From assembly GCA_947253655.1 (NCBI GenBank), contig CAMYAE010000001.1, positions 186,001 through 250,000 on the forward strand: DNA of 64,000 nucleotides, read 5' to 3'. Positions 18,385-27,949 of this stretch are shown here, piece after piece. Position numbers and translations under genes: made by a program. The stretch comes from an uncultured Bacteroidales bacterium (GTDB lineage Bacteria > Bacteroidota > Bacteroidia > Bacteroidales > UBA932). Numbering within the stretch: position 1 is the first letter of the stretch; the number at the start of each line of letters is the position of its first letter. Under the pieces are notes generated by a model. It searched no databases. It saw nothing but the letters and a program-made list of their open reading frames with translations, and was not told the origin of the DNA.

Positions 18385-19989
18385 TTAAAGCTGCGGACCT
18401 GCTTTTACAAGAGCCTTGCCGGCCTTGTTGGACTCGTATTTGTGGAAGTTCTTGATAAACCTTCCGGCGAGATCCTTGGCCTTTACTTCCCACTCCTCAG
18501 CTTTTGCGTAGGTGTCGCGAGGGTCGAGGATGTTGGTGTCAACGCCTTCGAGCTTTGTAGGCACCTCAAAGTTGAAGTAAGGGATTGTCTTGGTAGGAGC
18601 ACTGTCGATGCTGTGGTTGAGGATAGCGTCGATTATACCGCGAGTGTCGCGGATAGAAATACGCTTGCCTGTACCGTTCCAGCCGGTGTTCACCAAATAA
18701 GCTTTTGCTCCGCTCTTGTTCATCTTTTTCACAAGCTCTTCTGCATATTTTGTAGGATGCAGTTCGAGGAATGCCTGGCCGAAGCATGCAGAGAATGTAG
18801 GAGTCGGTTCTGTAATACCGCGCTCTGTTCCTGCGAGTTTGGCCGTGAAGCCTGAGAGGAAGTAGTACTTTGTCTGCTCAGGAGTCAGGATTGATACCGG
18901 AGGAAGTACACCGAATGCATCGGCAGAAAGGAAGATAACCTGTTTTGCTGCCGGGCCCTGTGAATCCGGACGAACGATGTTCTTGATGTGATAAATAGGG
19001 TAAGATACGCGGGTGTTCTCGGTAACGCTCTTGTCGTTGAAATCGATAACTCCATTCTTGTCCACTGTAACATTTTCAAGGAGGGCATCACGACGGATTG
19101 CGTTGTAGATATCCGGCTCTGATTCTTTGTCAAGCTTGATAACCTTTGCGTAGCAGCCGCCTTCAAAGTTGAACACACCCTTGTTGTCCCAGCCGTGTTC
19201 GTCGTCGCCGATGAGCAGACGCTTAGGGTCTGTGGAAAGAGTGGTCTTGCCTGTTCCTGAAAGACCGAAGAAGATAGCGGTATTCTCACCGTTCATATCG
19301 GTATTTGCAGAGCAGTGCATGGAAGCAATGCCGCGAAGTGGAAGATAGTAGTTCATCATTGAGAACATACCTTTCTTCATCTCGCCACCGTACCATGTGT
19401 TGAGGATAACCTGCTCTTTTGAGGTAACGTTGAAGAGAACGGCAGTCTCTGAATTGAGACCGAGCTCCTTGTAGTTTTCAACTTTTGCCTTTGAAGCGTT
19501 GTAGACGATGAAGTCAGGCTCCTGATCGAACTCTGCCTGATTCTTCGGACGGATGAACATATTTGTAACGAAATGTGCCTGCCATGCAACTTCCATAATG
19601 AAACGTACTTTCATTCTGGTGTCCTTGTGTGTTCCGCAGAATCCGTCTACTACGAAAAGTCTTTTGCCTGAAAGCTGTTTGACAGCAAGTTTTTTGCAAG
19701 CGTTCCATGCTTTCTTTGTGGCAGGGTGGTTATCGTTAGGGTATTCCGGAGTTGTCCACCATACAGTGTCTTTGGAATTTTCATCAACGACAATGAATTT
19801 GTCTTTAGGAGAACGTCCGGTATATACTCCGGTCATTACGTTTACAGCGCCGAGTTCGGTAACCTGGCCTTTGTCAAAACCTGTAAGCTCAGGCCTTGTC
19901 TCCTCGTTGAAGAGAACTTCGTATGTAGGGTTGTAGATAATTTCTTTCACACCCTTGATACCATACTTGCTTAAATCAATGTTTGGCAT
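18385..19989 (-). CDS. pckA: phosphoenolpyruvate carboxykinase (ATP)
   Basis: 534 residues, the standard length. This enzyme interconverts oxaloacetate plus ATP and PEP plus CO2 plus ADP. In anaerobic Bacteroidota it commonly runs toward oxaloacetate, fixing CO2 and making ATP on the way to succinate. Motifs: TGRSPKDKFIV near residue 55, PLRGIASMHCSAN near 220, the kinase-1a P-loop GLSGTGKTTLSTD near 240-252, the metal site LIGDDEHGWD near 258, and NTGWNGTGKRISIRDTR near 430. Cytosolic. Transcribed alone from a recognisable promoter (20040-20071) and ended by a bidirectional terminator. Confidence 0.97.
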   Translation of the reverse strand: MPNIDLSKYGIKGVKEIIYNPTYEVLFNEETRPELTGFDKGQVTELGAVNVMTGVYTGRSPKDKFIVVDENSKDTVWWTTPEYPNDNHPATKKAWNACKKLAVKQLSGKRLFVVDGFCGTHKDTRMKVRFIMEVAWQAHFVTNMFIRPKNQAEFDQEPDFIVYNASKAKVENYKELGLNSETAVLFNVTSKEQVILNTWYGGEMKKGMFSMMNYYLPLRGIASMHCSANTDMNGENTAIFFGLSGTGKTTLSTDPKRLLIGDDEHGWDNKGVFNFEGGCYAKVIKLDKESEPDIYNAIRRDALLENVTVDKNGVIDFNDKSVTENTRVSYPIYHIKNIVRPDSQGPAAKQVIFLSADAFGVLPPVSILTPEQTKYYFLSGFTAKLAGTERGITEPTPTFSACFGQAFLELHPTKYAEELVKKMNKSGAKAYLVNTGWNGTGKRISIRDTRGIIDAILNHSIDSAPTKTIPYFNFEVPTKLEGVDTNILDPRDTYAKAEEWEVKAKDLAGRFIKNFHKYESNKAGKALVKAGPQL

Positions 19990-20039
19990 AATGATTTGAT
20001 ATTTTGAATTAAACTTGATTATACATAATAATAACCATG

Positions 20040-20071
20040 CAAAGTTACATTAATTTTTACCATTACTCAAA
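20040..20071 (-). promoter_or_regulatory. Bacteroidota-type promoter of pckA
   Basis: On the minus strand TTTG (20071-20068) is followed after 20 bases by TAACTTTG (20047-20040), matching TTTG-N19/20-TAnnTTTG. The start codon lies 51 bases downstream. This is the best-formed promoter in the window. Confidence 0.65.
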
Positions 20072-20083
20072 CGAATAATTTGT

Positions 20084-20091
20084 TAATTTTG
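20084..20091 (+). promoter_or_regulatory. possible -7 box for recQ
   Basis: TAATTTTG fits TAnnTTTG, 88 bases before the recQ start, but only a T-rich stretch occupies the -33 position. Confidence 0.35.
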
Positions 20092-20179
20092 CATTAGCCG
20101 GTCAAAAAGGTTACAGATGCAAATTTTTTGCCATGAAATGACAAGGTTTTGAATTAAAATGATTTAATAAGGACTTATT

Positions 20180-22096
20180 TTGGAAGCATCAGATATATTG
20201 AGGCAGTATTGGGGCTATGAGCATTTCAGACCCATGCAGGAGGAAATAATAAATGCCGCCGTTGCTGGTAAGGATGTGCTGGTCATGTTGCCGACCGGCG
20301 GCGGCAAATCAATATGTTTCCAGGTCCCTGCCATGATGAAAGACGGGCTTGCCCTTGTCATAACGCCTTTGATCGCTCTTATGAAAGACCAGGTGCAGAA
20401 TCTCAACGATAGGGGTATCAGGGCTCTGGCCGTCCATGCCGGTATGGATCGCCGTGAGGTGGATCTGGCTCTGAATAATGCCGCATACGGGGATTTCAAG
20501 TTCCTTTATATATCGCCGGAGAGGCTTGGCACCTTCCTTTTCCGTTCATATCTGCCGGTCCTCGACATTAGCTATATAGTTGTAGATGAGGCTCATTGCA
20601 TATCCCAATGGGGCTATGATTTCAGACCGGACTATTTGAAAATAGGGAAGTTGAGAGATAGCATAGATGCTCCTGTAATAGCTCTGACGGCAACAGCGAC
20701 TCCGGAAGTGGCGGACGATATTATGGAAAAATTGGTCTTTAAGGAGAAGTTTGTGCTCAAAAGCGGCTTTGAAAGGCCTAATCTGTCATATATAGTAAGG
20801 AAATGTAATGACAAGACAGGCCAGCTTCTGAATATATGCAAAGGGGTGGCCGGTACGGGAATAGTATATGCGAGAAACCGAAAGAAGACAGAAGAGGTGG
20901 CGGCCGCTCTGACAGCAGCGGGGATTTCAGCCTCATTCTACCACGCCGGGTTGGGGTATCATACGAGGACAGAGCGTCAGACCGCTTGGAAAGAGGGGAG
21001 TATCCGGGTAATGGTCTGCACAAACGCTTTCGGCATGGGCATAGACAAGGCGGATGTGCGTTTTGTCGTGCATATAGATTTGCCGGAGTCGATAGAAGAG
21101 TATTTCCAGGAAGCCGGGCGTGCGGGACGGGACGGCAAGAATTCATTTGCGGTTTTGCTTTGGAACGGCAATGACGTGAAGCGTCTGAAACAGATAGAAA
21201 GGCTGGCTTTCCCGTCATTGGAATACATAGAGAGCATATATCATAAGGTGCATGCGGCTTTCAATATACCTTACGATACGGGGGAGGGGCGGCAGTTGAG
21301 ATTTGCCTTGGACGATTTCAGCAGACAGTACGGCTTGGACAGGTCGCAGGTATATTATGCGATAAAATACCTCGAACGGGAAGACCATTGGTCCTATACC
21401 GAAGAAATGGATGTGCCGACAAAGGTGAAAATAAGGGTGGACAGAAATGACCTTTATGAGATAGAACTGCCTGAAGCCAAAATGGTTACGCTTTTAGATG
21501 CTATTATGCGTCAATGTGAGGGGGTTTTCGCTTATCCGGTGCCGATAGATGAAGAATATTTCGCCGGAGCTTGCAAAGTCTCCGTCCCGTCATTGAGGCA
21601 GCTGCTCTACTCGCTGTCTTTGGAACATATCATTTCGTATATACCTCAGGAGCATTCTGACGTTATTTTCATTCATCATCCGAGGCTGCATCCCGGAAAT
21701 GTCGCCCTGTCTCCGGACCGATATGAAATGCTGAAAAATACATATTCAAAACGAGTTGCCGCGATGCTGGAATATGTCTCCGGAACAGATATTTGCCGTT
21801 CGGTGTATATGCTGAAATATTTCGGTCAGGAGAAGACTTCCGATTGCGGTAAATGCGATGTGTGCAGGGCAAAAAAGGCTTCTGGAGATTCTACATCAGA
21901 CAGCACCGCCGATGAGCCGGCCGATGCACAGAGTCTGCTCATGGATTTTATCAATAACGAGAAACAAGGAAAATATGCCCTTACGGATATTCAGAGACGA
22001 TTTTTGTTGCCCGGCAGTCCTTTTGTTCCCGAACAGCTTTTGTCACTCCTGCGAAATTTGATTGATGAAGGTCAGGTGCCGATGTATTCTAATTAA
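20180..22096 (+). CDS. recQ: ATP-dependent DNA helicase RecQ
   Basis: 638 residues. The start must be TTG at 20180: an in-frame TAA lies 10 bases upstream, and the next ATG would cut into ILRQYWGYEHFRPMQEEI, the conserved RecQ opening. An AGGA-like site precedes it. Superfamily 2 motifs: I LPTGGGKSICFQVPA (about 35-50), II VVDEAHCISQWGYDFRPDY (about 134), III TATATPEV, VI EYFQEAGRAGRDG (about 305). A RecQ zinc-binding domain follows with four Cys (C near 537 and DCGKCDVC near 555) and a winged helix. No clear HRDC domain is visible at the C-terminus. It unwinds DNA 3' to 5' in recombination repair. recG follows 75 bases later. Confidence 0.93.
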   Translation: MEASDILRQYWGYEHFRPMQEEIINAAVAGKDVLVMLPTGGGKSICFQVPAMMKDGLALVITPLIALMKDQVQNLNDRGIRALAVHAGMDRREVDLALNNAAYGDFKFLYISPERLGTFLFRSYLPVLDISYIVVDEAHCISQWGYDFRPDYLKIGKLRDSIDAPVIALTATATPEVADDIMEKLVFKEKFVLKSGFERPNLSYIVRKCNDKTGQLLNICKGVAGTGIVYARNRKKTEEVAAALTAAGISASFYHAGLGYHTRTERQTAWKEGSIRVMVCTNAFGMGIDKADVRFVVHIDLPESIEEYFQEAGRAGRDGKNSFAVLLWNGNDVKRLKQIERLAFPSLEYIESIYHKVHAAFNIPYDTGEGRQLRFALDDFSRQYGLDRSQVYYAIKYLEREDHWSYTEEMDVPTKVKIRVDRNDLYEIELPEAKMVTLLDAIMRQCEGVFAYPVPIDEEYFAGACKVSVPSLRQLLYSLSLEHIISYIPQEHSDVIFIHHPRLHPGNVALSPDRYEMLKNTYSKRVAAMLEYVSGTDICRSVYMLKYFGQEKTSDCGKCDVCRAKKASGDSTSDSTADEPADAQSLLMDFINNEKQGKYALTDIQRRFLLPGSPFVPEQLLSLLRNLIDEGQVPMYSN

Positions 22097-22171
22097 GACA
22101 TATTTTGCCTGCGATTTTATTATATTTGTAGATGTGCCGAAATATGGAACAGGGATAAGTTTTTATGAGCA

Positions 22172-24391
22172 ATGGGCGGAAGAGAACTTGAATCGGATAT
22201 ACAGTATTTGCCGGGGGTCGGTCCGAAAAGAGCGGAACTGCTTCGGAAAGAGTTGGGTGTCAGCACAATAGGCGACCTGCTTAGGGTGTATCCTTTCCGC
22301 TATATAGACAGGAGCTCGATAACAAGAATTGCAGACATTACGCCTGATGCCGCCTATATACAGGTGCAGGCGAGGGTGTTACGGTCTACGTTGCTCGGCA
22401 AAGGCAGCAAGATATTGTTAATGAAAGACTTGAGTGGCAGAATAATCGGCAACGGTGCCTCGCCAGAGGAGACGGACGAGAAAAAGATAAATTTTCATCT
22501 TGCCAAACGCCTGAGTGTCATTGTTGAAGACGGCTCCGGCCAAATGGAACTCGTTTTTTTCAGGGGAATCAAATATACATTCGGGAGGCTTGAGCCAGGC
22601 AGCAGTTTCTTGTTTTTCGGGAAGCCGTCATATTTCAATGGGCAAATAAATATAGTACATCCCGAAGTAGACAATTCTATATCGGATGCCGGCAGTGCCG
22701 GAAAGGCTCTTTCCGCCCCTTCGATGACAGGGGTGTATTCTTCTACGGAGAAACTGAAAAATTCCGGGATAACGGGGAAAGTAATGAACAAGCTGATGTC
22801 CAACGCTTTGCACCTTGCTTTGGAAGAGGTGGACGAATCCCTGCCTGACTATGTGCTAAGAGACAAGAATTTAGTCCCGATACATTTCGCTTTGCATAAT
22901 ATTCATTTTCCGTCAGACGGGTATGCCTTGCAAAAGGCTGTACTTCGGCTTAAATTTGAAGAATTGTTCTTGCTCCAGCTGTCGTTGTTGAAGCAGAAAT
23001 ATATACGTAGCCGTGCGGAAAACGGCCTTCTCATGCCAAAGGTAGGGGAGGCTTTCAACCAATGCTATAATGCTCTGCCTTACGAGCTTACAAATGCTCA
23101 GAAAAGGGTAATAAAGGAAATACGTTCCGATATGACGAGCGGCAGGCAGATGAACAGGCTGTTGCAGGGGGATGTAGGCTCCGGCAAGACTATGGTGGCT
23201 GTGCTTTCAGCCCTGATTGCTATCGGGAACGGCTATCAGGCGTGCATTATGGCCCCAACGGAAGTGCTTGCTAAACAGCATTTTGCAAATATATTAAAAT
23301 ATCTTAAACCGACTTCCGTCAAATGTGCCCTGCTGACCGGAAGCACCAGGCAGTCTGAAAGAAATGTCATTCACGAAGGACTGCAAGACGGATCCGTCAA
23401 TTTGATTATAGGCACCCATGCCTTGATTGAAGATGAGGTGCTGTTCAGAAATCTCGGTCTTGCTATTATAGACGAACAACACAGGTTCGGAGTGGAGCAG
23501 AGGGCGAAATTATGGGCAAAAACCAACGGAGGTGTATTGCCCCATGTGCTTGTAATGACAGCCACGCCTATTCCGAGGACACTTGCAATGACAATGTATG
23601 GGGATTTGGACGTGTCTGTAATAGATGAAATGCCGCCGGGGAGGATGCCGGTGCAGACAATGCTGATTACAGAAAGGCGGCGTTATGCCTTGAATAAATT
23701 CATCAGGGACCAGATCGCCTTGGGACGTCAGATTTTTGTAGTATATCCATTGATTTTTGAGAGCGAAAAACTTGATTATCAAAATCTTGAGAATGGATAT
23801 GAGAAAATGGCAGAGGCTTTCCCGTTTCCTCCTTACAAATTAGCTATTGTCCATGGCCGCCAGAATAATGACGATAAGAATTTCAATATGGAGGCCTTTG
23901 TGGCAGGGCGGGCTAATATATTGGTTTCAACCACAGTTATAGAAGTCGGTGTGGATGTTCCGAACGCTTCCGTTATGGTGATTGAGAGTGCCGAACGTTT
24001 CGGATTGAGTCAGCTGCACCAGTTAAGGGGACGTGTCGGTAGGGGCAGCGACAATTCCTACTGTATATTGGTGAAAGGAGACAAGGTCAGCAAAGAGTCA
24101 CAGAAGCGTCTGGAGCTATTATGTTCGACGGAAGACGGCTTTGTGCTCGCTGAGGAGGATATGAAGATGAGGGGGCCGGGAGACCTGGAGGGGACGCAGC
24201 AGAGCGGATTGCCGATAGAATTGAACATAGCGTCTTTGGCGAAAGACGGCAGACTTCTGGCTGAGGCAAGGGACTATGCCGAGTATGTCCTATCAAAAGA
24301 CCCTACCTTGTCTTTGCCCGAAAATATGAGACTCGCAATCGAGCTAAGAAAGGATAGATATAAGGTAAAGGATTACAGCAAAATAAGTTAG
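22172..24391 (+). CDS. recG: ATP-dependent DNA helicase RecG
   Basis: 739 residues; the family usually has about 690-700. RecG drives fork reversal and branch migration of Holliday junctions. The N-terminal wedge/OB region starts with IQYLPGVGPKRAELLRKELG and GDLLRVYPFRYIDRSS. Helicase motifs are LLQGDVGSGKTMVAVL near residue 330, AIIDEQHRFGVEQR near 431 (DEQH box), MTATPIPRTLAMT near 460, and HQLRGRVGRGSDNSYC near 615. A loop around residues 160-195 (TSSSTEKLKNS-type region after VDNSISDAGSAGKA) accounts for extra length. It lies between recQ and a WYL regulator that begins 3 bases after its stop. Confidence 0.95.
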   Translation: MGGRELESDIQYLPGVGPKRAELLRKELGVSTIGDLLRVYPFRYIDRSSITRIADITPDAAYIQVQARVLRSTLLGKGSKILLMKDLSGRIIGNGASPEETDEKKINFHLAKRLSVIVEDGSGQMELVFFRGIKYTFGRLEPGSSFLFFGKPSYFNGQINIVHPEVDNSISDAGSAGKALSAPSMTGVYSSTEKLKNSGITGKVMNKLMSNALHLALEEVDESLPDYVLRDKNLVPIHFALHNIHFPSDGYALQKAVLRLKFEELFLLQLSLLKQKYIRSRAENGLLMPKVGEAFNQCYNALPYELTNAQKRVIKEIRSDMTSGRQMNRLLQGDVGSGKTMVAVLSALIAIGNGYQACIMAPTEVLAKQHFANILKYLKPTSVKCALLTGSTRQSERNVIHEGLQDGSVNLIIGTHALIEDEVLFRNLGLAIIDEQHRFGVEQRAKLWAKTNGGVLPHVLVMTATPIPRTLAMTMYGDLDVSVIDEMPPGRMPVQTMLITERRRYALNKFIRDQIALGRQIFVVYPLIFESEKLDYQNLENGYEKMAEAFPFPPYKLAIVHGRQNNDDKNFNMEAFVAGRANILVSTTVIEVGVDVPNASVMVIESAERFGLSQLHQLRGRVGRGSDNSYCILVKGDKVSKESQKRLELLCSTEDGFVLAEEDMKMRGPGDLEGTQQSGLPIELNIASLAKDGRLLAEARDYAEYVLSKDPTLSLPENMRLAIELRKDRYKVKDYSKIS

Positions 24392-24394
24392 TCT

Positions 24395-25321
24395 ATGGTA
24401 TCGGAACTCCTGCAGAAATATATATGGCTTGTAAGGACATTTGTCAGGGAGGGGGACAGAGGCCTTTCTCTTGAAGAAATCTGTGGCAAATGGGAAAGCC
24501 GGTGGGGCAGCCCTTATTCCCGTAGGACTTTCAATAACCATAGGGAGGCGGTTGAGGACGTCTTCGGAATTCGTATTGAATGCAACCGCAGCACTATGCG
24601 ATATTTTGTGCGTTACAGTGAAGATGTCAAGGATGAGAACGCAGATGCAGCCTGGCTTATCAATACATTTACTGTCAATAACTTGCTATCCTTGGGAAAA
24701 GAACGTCTGTCCGGCAGGGTCTCTGTTGAAGACATACCCTCAGGGCAAAAATATCTTACCGTACTGATTGAGGCGATGTTGGATAACAAAGAAATTGAAA
24801 TCGGCTATAAGAAATATACGGTACGGGACGTAGAGACGGTGAAGTTGAGGCCTTATGCGTTGAAAGAGTTTGCCAAGAGGTGGTATATTATAGGCTATTC
24901 CGTTGACAGAAAATCGCTTAGGGTTTATGGGCTTGACAGGATATTGTCTATTGACGTCTTGGAGACCGGCTTCAGCCTTCCTGAGGGCTTTGATGTCGAT
25001 GAGCTCCTTGCCCCTGCTTTCGGGATTTATCTGCCTGCCGGCAAGGAACCCGTGGATATAGTTTTCAGTGCTACCGACAAGGAAGCCAAGTATTTGCGCG
25101 ATCTTCCTATACATCATAGCCAGAAAGAGACAACCGGTCCCGCAGCCGGAGACAGGTCTGTATTCAATATACGCGTAGTGCCTGATACTGATTTGATTAT
25201 GGAGTTGTGTCGTAGAGGGGACCGGATTGAAGTCATTGCTCCGGAAGAGATACGCAGGCAAGTGGCTTTGGAATTTAGAAAGGCGGCTGCAATTTACGGC
25301 GATGTGGCCGATAATTGCTGA
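24395..25321 (+). CDS. WYL-domain transcriptional regulator
   Basis: 308 residues. The N-terminal part (about 1-85) is helix-turn-helix-like: LSLEEICGKWESRWGSPYSRRTFNNHREAVEDVFGI. The WYL domain spans about 115-205 with KYTVRDVETVKLRPYALKEF, then RWYIIGYSVDRKSLRVYGLDRI, where RWYIIGY holds the WYL-type core. A C-terminal WCX-like segment follows (KEATGPAAGD-like to VALEFRKAAAIYG). WYL proteins act as repressors or activators and some respond to nucleic acids during DNA damage or phage defence. Only 3 bases separate it from recG, so the two are probably co-transcribed. Its target is unknown. Confidence 0.85.
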   Translation: MVSELLQKYIWLVRTFVREGDRGLSLEEICGKWESRWGSPYSRRTFNNHREAVEDVFGIRIECNRSTMRYFVRYSEDVKDENADAAWLINTFTVNNLLSLGKERLSGRVSVEDIPSGQKYLTVLIEAMLDNKEIEIGYKKYTVRDVETVKLRPYALKEFAKRWYIIGYSVDRKSLRVYGLDRILSIDVLETGFSLPEGFDVDELLAPAFGIYLPAGKEPVDIVFSATDKEAKYLRDLPIHHSQKETTGPAAGDRSVFNIRVVPDTDLIMELCRRGDRIEVIAPEEIRRQVALEFRKAAAIYGDVADNC

Positions 25322-25368
25322 ATTTTCAGTTGCAATTCTTAAATTTAAGATATATAAATGTTTAATAT

Positions 25369-27615
25369 ATGAATAAAATCTTTAAAATTATGGCTTTGGC
25401 CGTTTGTTTTACTGCTGCTATGGGCTGCAGAGTTGAGAAAGAAGATACCGTCGGGTATATAGGACCGTCGGATATAAAAATTGAAGACGGAAAAATGACT
25501 CCGGAGGCTCTTTTGGCCTTTGGACGTCTGTCTGATCCGCAGATTTCTCCGGACGGGGAGAAAATACTCTACGGTGTCAGCTACAATTCATTGGAAGAGA
25601 ACCGTAGCTGCAGAAATATCTTCGTAATAAATGTGGACGGAAGCGGAAAGAAGCAACTTACCTTTTCGGGCAAGAGCATCAGCAATGCACGTTGGATCGA
25701 GGGCGGGAAAGGCATAGCCTATATTATGGGAGGCCGGATATATACGGCTAAAGTGACCGGGCTTAAGGGAGACAATGCTTCCGCCCGTCTTGGCAAGGCT
25801 GTGAAAGTCAGCGAGGTGGCAAGAGGCATAAGCGAATTCAAGCTGTCGCCGGATGAGTCCAAGGTGATGTTCGTCAGCACTGTTCCCGGACCGGTCAAAA
25901 GTCCGGCCGACAGTGATCCGGCTCTTGACAAGGCTAAGGCCTATGTGGCGGAAGATCTTATGTACAGGCATTGGGACCATTGGGTGACCGAACTGCCGCA
26001 CACATTTGTCAGTCCATTCAGCAATTCCGGTATATCCGTCAAAGATGAGAATGCCGTCGATATTCTTGGCGGTGAGCCATACGAACTCCCGATTGAGCCG
26101 TTCAGCGGCATTGAGCAGCTGGATTGGAGCCCGGACGGCAAATATATCGCATATAGCTGCAAGAGGCTTGCCGGAAAGCAATATGCTTTTTCCACTGACA
26201 CCGAGATATATATCTATGAAGTGGCTTCGGGTAACTCCGTTCGCGTTCCCATGGGCGGGGGGTATGATACGGACCCTGTGTGGAGCCCTGACGGGAAGAA
26301 ACTTGCATGGATAAGCATGGCCAGAAACGGATATGAGGCTGACAAGACCAGACTTATGGTGGCTGATGTGGAATTTTCGAATGAGACCGGTCCGAAGGTG
26401 TCAGATATTACGGAATTAACTGCCGGCTTCAAATACAATGCTGCCGGACCTTATTGGGATGCCGATTCCGAGCACCTGTATTTCAATGCTTTGGCGGAAG
26501 GGTTGCAAGGAATATTCAAAGCCGGGAAAGAGGGTATTGTACGGCTTACTCCGGAGGATGCCTGGTTCGATTTCAATTCCCCGTTTGCTGTACTCAATGA
26601 CGGGACTTTGCTTGCAAGTTATTGCAGTATGGATTTTCCTAATGAACTTGTAGCCGTGAACTGTGGGGCGGAAAAAGCCGGCGGTGCGTCGGGAGATGAG
26701 GCAATACGCCGGATTACCAAGGAAAATGAACATATACTGTCGCAATTGGACGAGCATCTTACCGAGGCACATTATGTCAAGACGATTGACGGGAAAGATA
26801 TGCTGACATGGGTACTTTACCCTCCGAAATTCGATTCTACAAAGGTTTACCCTGCGATAGAAATCTTGTTAGGAGGACCGCAGGGCACATTGAGTCAGGG
26901 CTGGTCATACAGGTGGAACTATCGTCTTATGGCTGCCCAAGGTTATGTGGTCGTACTTCCGAATAGGCGTGGCACTACGGCATTCGGTCAGGAATGGACG
27001 GAGCAGATTTCCGGAGATTATGTCGGCTTGAATATTCAGGATTACTTATCAGCCGCACGTTGGGCCAAGTCTTTGCCGTTTGTCGGTAAACTTGCCGGTT
27101 GCGGTGCTTCCTATGGAGGCTTTTCCGCATATTACCTTGCAGGTGTACACGAGAACACCTACGATTGCTTAATTGCTCATGCGGGCATTTTCGATGAGAA
27201 ATATATGTATTATGAGACGGAGGAAATGTGGTTCCCTAATTGGGATAACGGAGGGCTTTCCGAATATGCTTATTCCGAAGGGCAGCAAGGTCCTGCAGGT
27301 GACGGCGTTACTTTCGGAGGCATGAAGCAGGGCGGCTCGCCGTGGAGTTCGAACGCCAAGGCTGTACGGCATTATTCCAATTCGCCGGATTTGAATGTCA
27401 CTAAGTGGAATACACCTATCCTGTGCATACATGGAGGAATGGATTTCCGTATACCTTACGACCAGGGTATGGCAGCCTTCAATGCCGCTCAGATGATGGG
27501 AGTGCCGTCAAAGCTGATTGTCTTCCCGGATGAAAACCATTGGATACTCCAGCCTCAGAACGCACTGTTCTGGCATCGTTCGTATTTTGAGTGGCTTGAC
27601 CGTTGGTGCAAATAG
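25369..27615 (+). CDS. S9-family prolyl oligopeptidase-like exported peptidase (lipoprotein)
   Basis: 748 residues. The N-terminus IMALAVCFTAAMGCRVEKED is a lipoprotein signal with Cys at the lipobox. A DPP-IV/WD40-like beta-propeller covers about 45-440 (repeats such as LSDPQISPDGEKILYG, LDWSPDGKYIAYS, PVWSPDGKKLAWIS). The alpha/beta-hydrolase domain fills about 480-748 with GCGASYGGFSAYYLAG (nucleophile Ser near 581), HGGMDFRIPYDQG (Asp near 692) and FPDENHWILQP (His near 724), an intact triad. These periplasmic or surface enzymes cleave dipeptides or oligopeptides for protein catabolism. A 16-base-stem terminator follows. Confidence 0.92.
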   Translation: MNKIFKIMALAVCFTAAMGCRVEKEDTVGYIGPSDIKIEDGKMTPEALLAFGRLSDPQISPDGEKILYGVSYNSLEENRSCRNIFVINVDGSGKKQLTFSGKSISNARWIEGGKGIAYIMGGRIYTAKVTGLKGDNASARLGKAVKVSEVARGISEFKLSPDESKVMFVSTVPGPVKSPADSDPALDKAKAYVAEDLMYRHWDHWVTELPHTFVSPFSNSGISVKDENAVDILGGEPYELPIEPFSGIEQLDWSPDGKYIAYSCKRLAGKQYAFSTDTEIYIYEVASGNSVRVPMGGGYDTDPVWSPDGKKLAWISMARNGYEADKTRLMVADVEFSNETGPKVSDITELTAGFKYNAAGPYWDADSEHLYFNALAEGLQGIFKAGKEGIVRLTPEDAWFDFNSPFAVLNDGTLLASYCSMDFPNELVAVNCGAEKAGGASGDEAIRRITKENEHILSQLDEHLTEAHYVKTIDGKDMLTWVLYPPKFDSTKVYPAIEILLGGPQGTLSQGWSYRWNYRLMAAQGYVVVLPNRRGTTAFGQEWTEQISGDYVGLNIQDYLSAARWAKSLPFVGKLAGCGASYGGFSAYYLAGVHENTYDCLIAHAGIFDEKYMYYETEEMWFPNWDNGGLSEYAYSEGQQGPAGDGVTFGGMKQGGSPWSSNAKAVRHYSNSPDLNVTKWNTPILCIHGGMDFRIPYDQGMAAFNAAQMMGVPSKLIVFPDENHWILQPQNALFWHRSYFEWLDRWCK

Positions 27616-27637
27616 GCAGCCTTGATTGCTAATATAG

Positions 27638-27676
27638 AAAGGGCTGTGTCATAGATTTTTATGATACAGCCCTTTT
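27638..27676 (+). terminator. long-stem terminator after the S9 peptidase
   Basis: A 16-base stem (27638-27653 with 27660-27675, one G-T wobble) with a 6-base loop. It starts with AAAGGGCTGT and ends with ACAGCCCTTTT. Because the stem is symmetric with A and T flanks it could also act on the minus strand. Confidence 0.75.
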
Positions 27677-27683
27677 GCAATCC

Positions 27684-27752
27684 GATGCACATTTGCGGCA
27701 AGGCAAACCTTTCCCCTCAAACCGACAACGACAGACTTGCCGCATGCGCATC
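27684..27752. repeat. inverted repeat in a gene-free gap (27616-27949)
   Basis: The 334-base gap between the S9 peptidase and the alpha/beta hydrolase has no supported gene. Besides the terminator it holds a second inverted repeat: left arm 27684-27702, right arm 27736-27752. The arms pair at 16 positions with one mismatch and a two-base bulge around TGCGGCAAG/CTTGCCGCA, over a 33-base spacer. The remaining bases to 27949 are AT-rich and show nothing recognisable. It might be the relic of a small mobile element, but no transposase coding is visible. Confidence 0.55.
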
Positions 27753-27949
27753 TTCCCCTCTTGCTTCAACATGAATCCGTTATTGAAATGGATCCGAATC
27801 TGAAGACTTTCAACCCCTCAATCTCTGATGCGAATATAAGGCAACAAGACCACTCCTCAAAAGAAAAGTGGCCTTTCAGATTGTTATTTTGATGATTCTT
27901 AATTGAATTACTTGTTTCTTAAAGAAATTTACAAATCTTTAACGGCAAA

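Noticed and set aside
27670..27785. Short minus-strand frame rich in Cys and Arg in the hairpin-bearing gap
   Set aside because: About 37 residues formed by the inverted repeats themselves; no homology that I recognise and no initiation signal.
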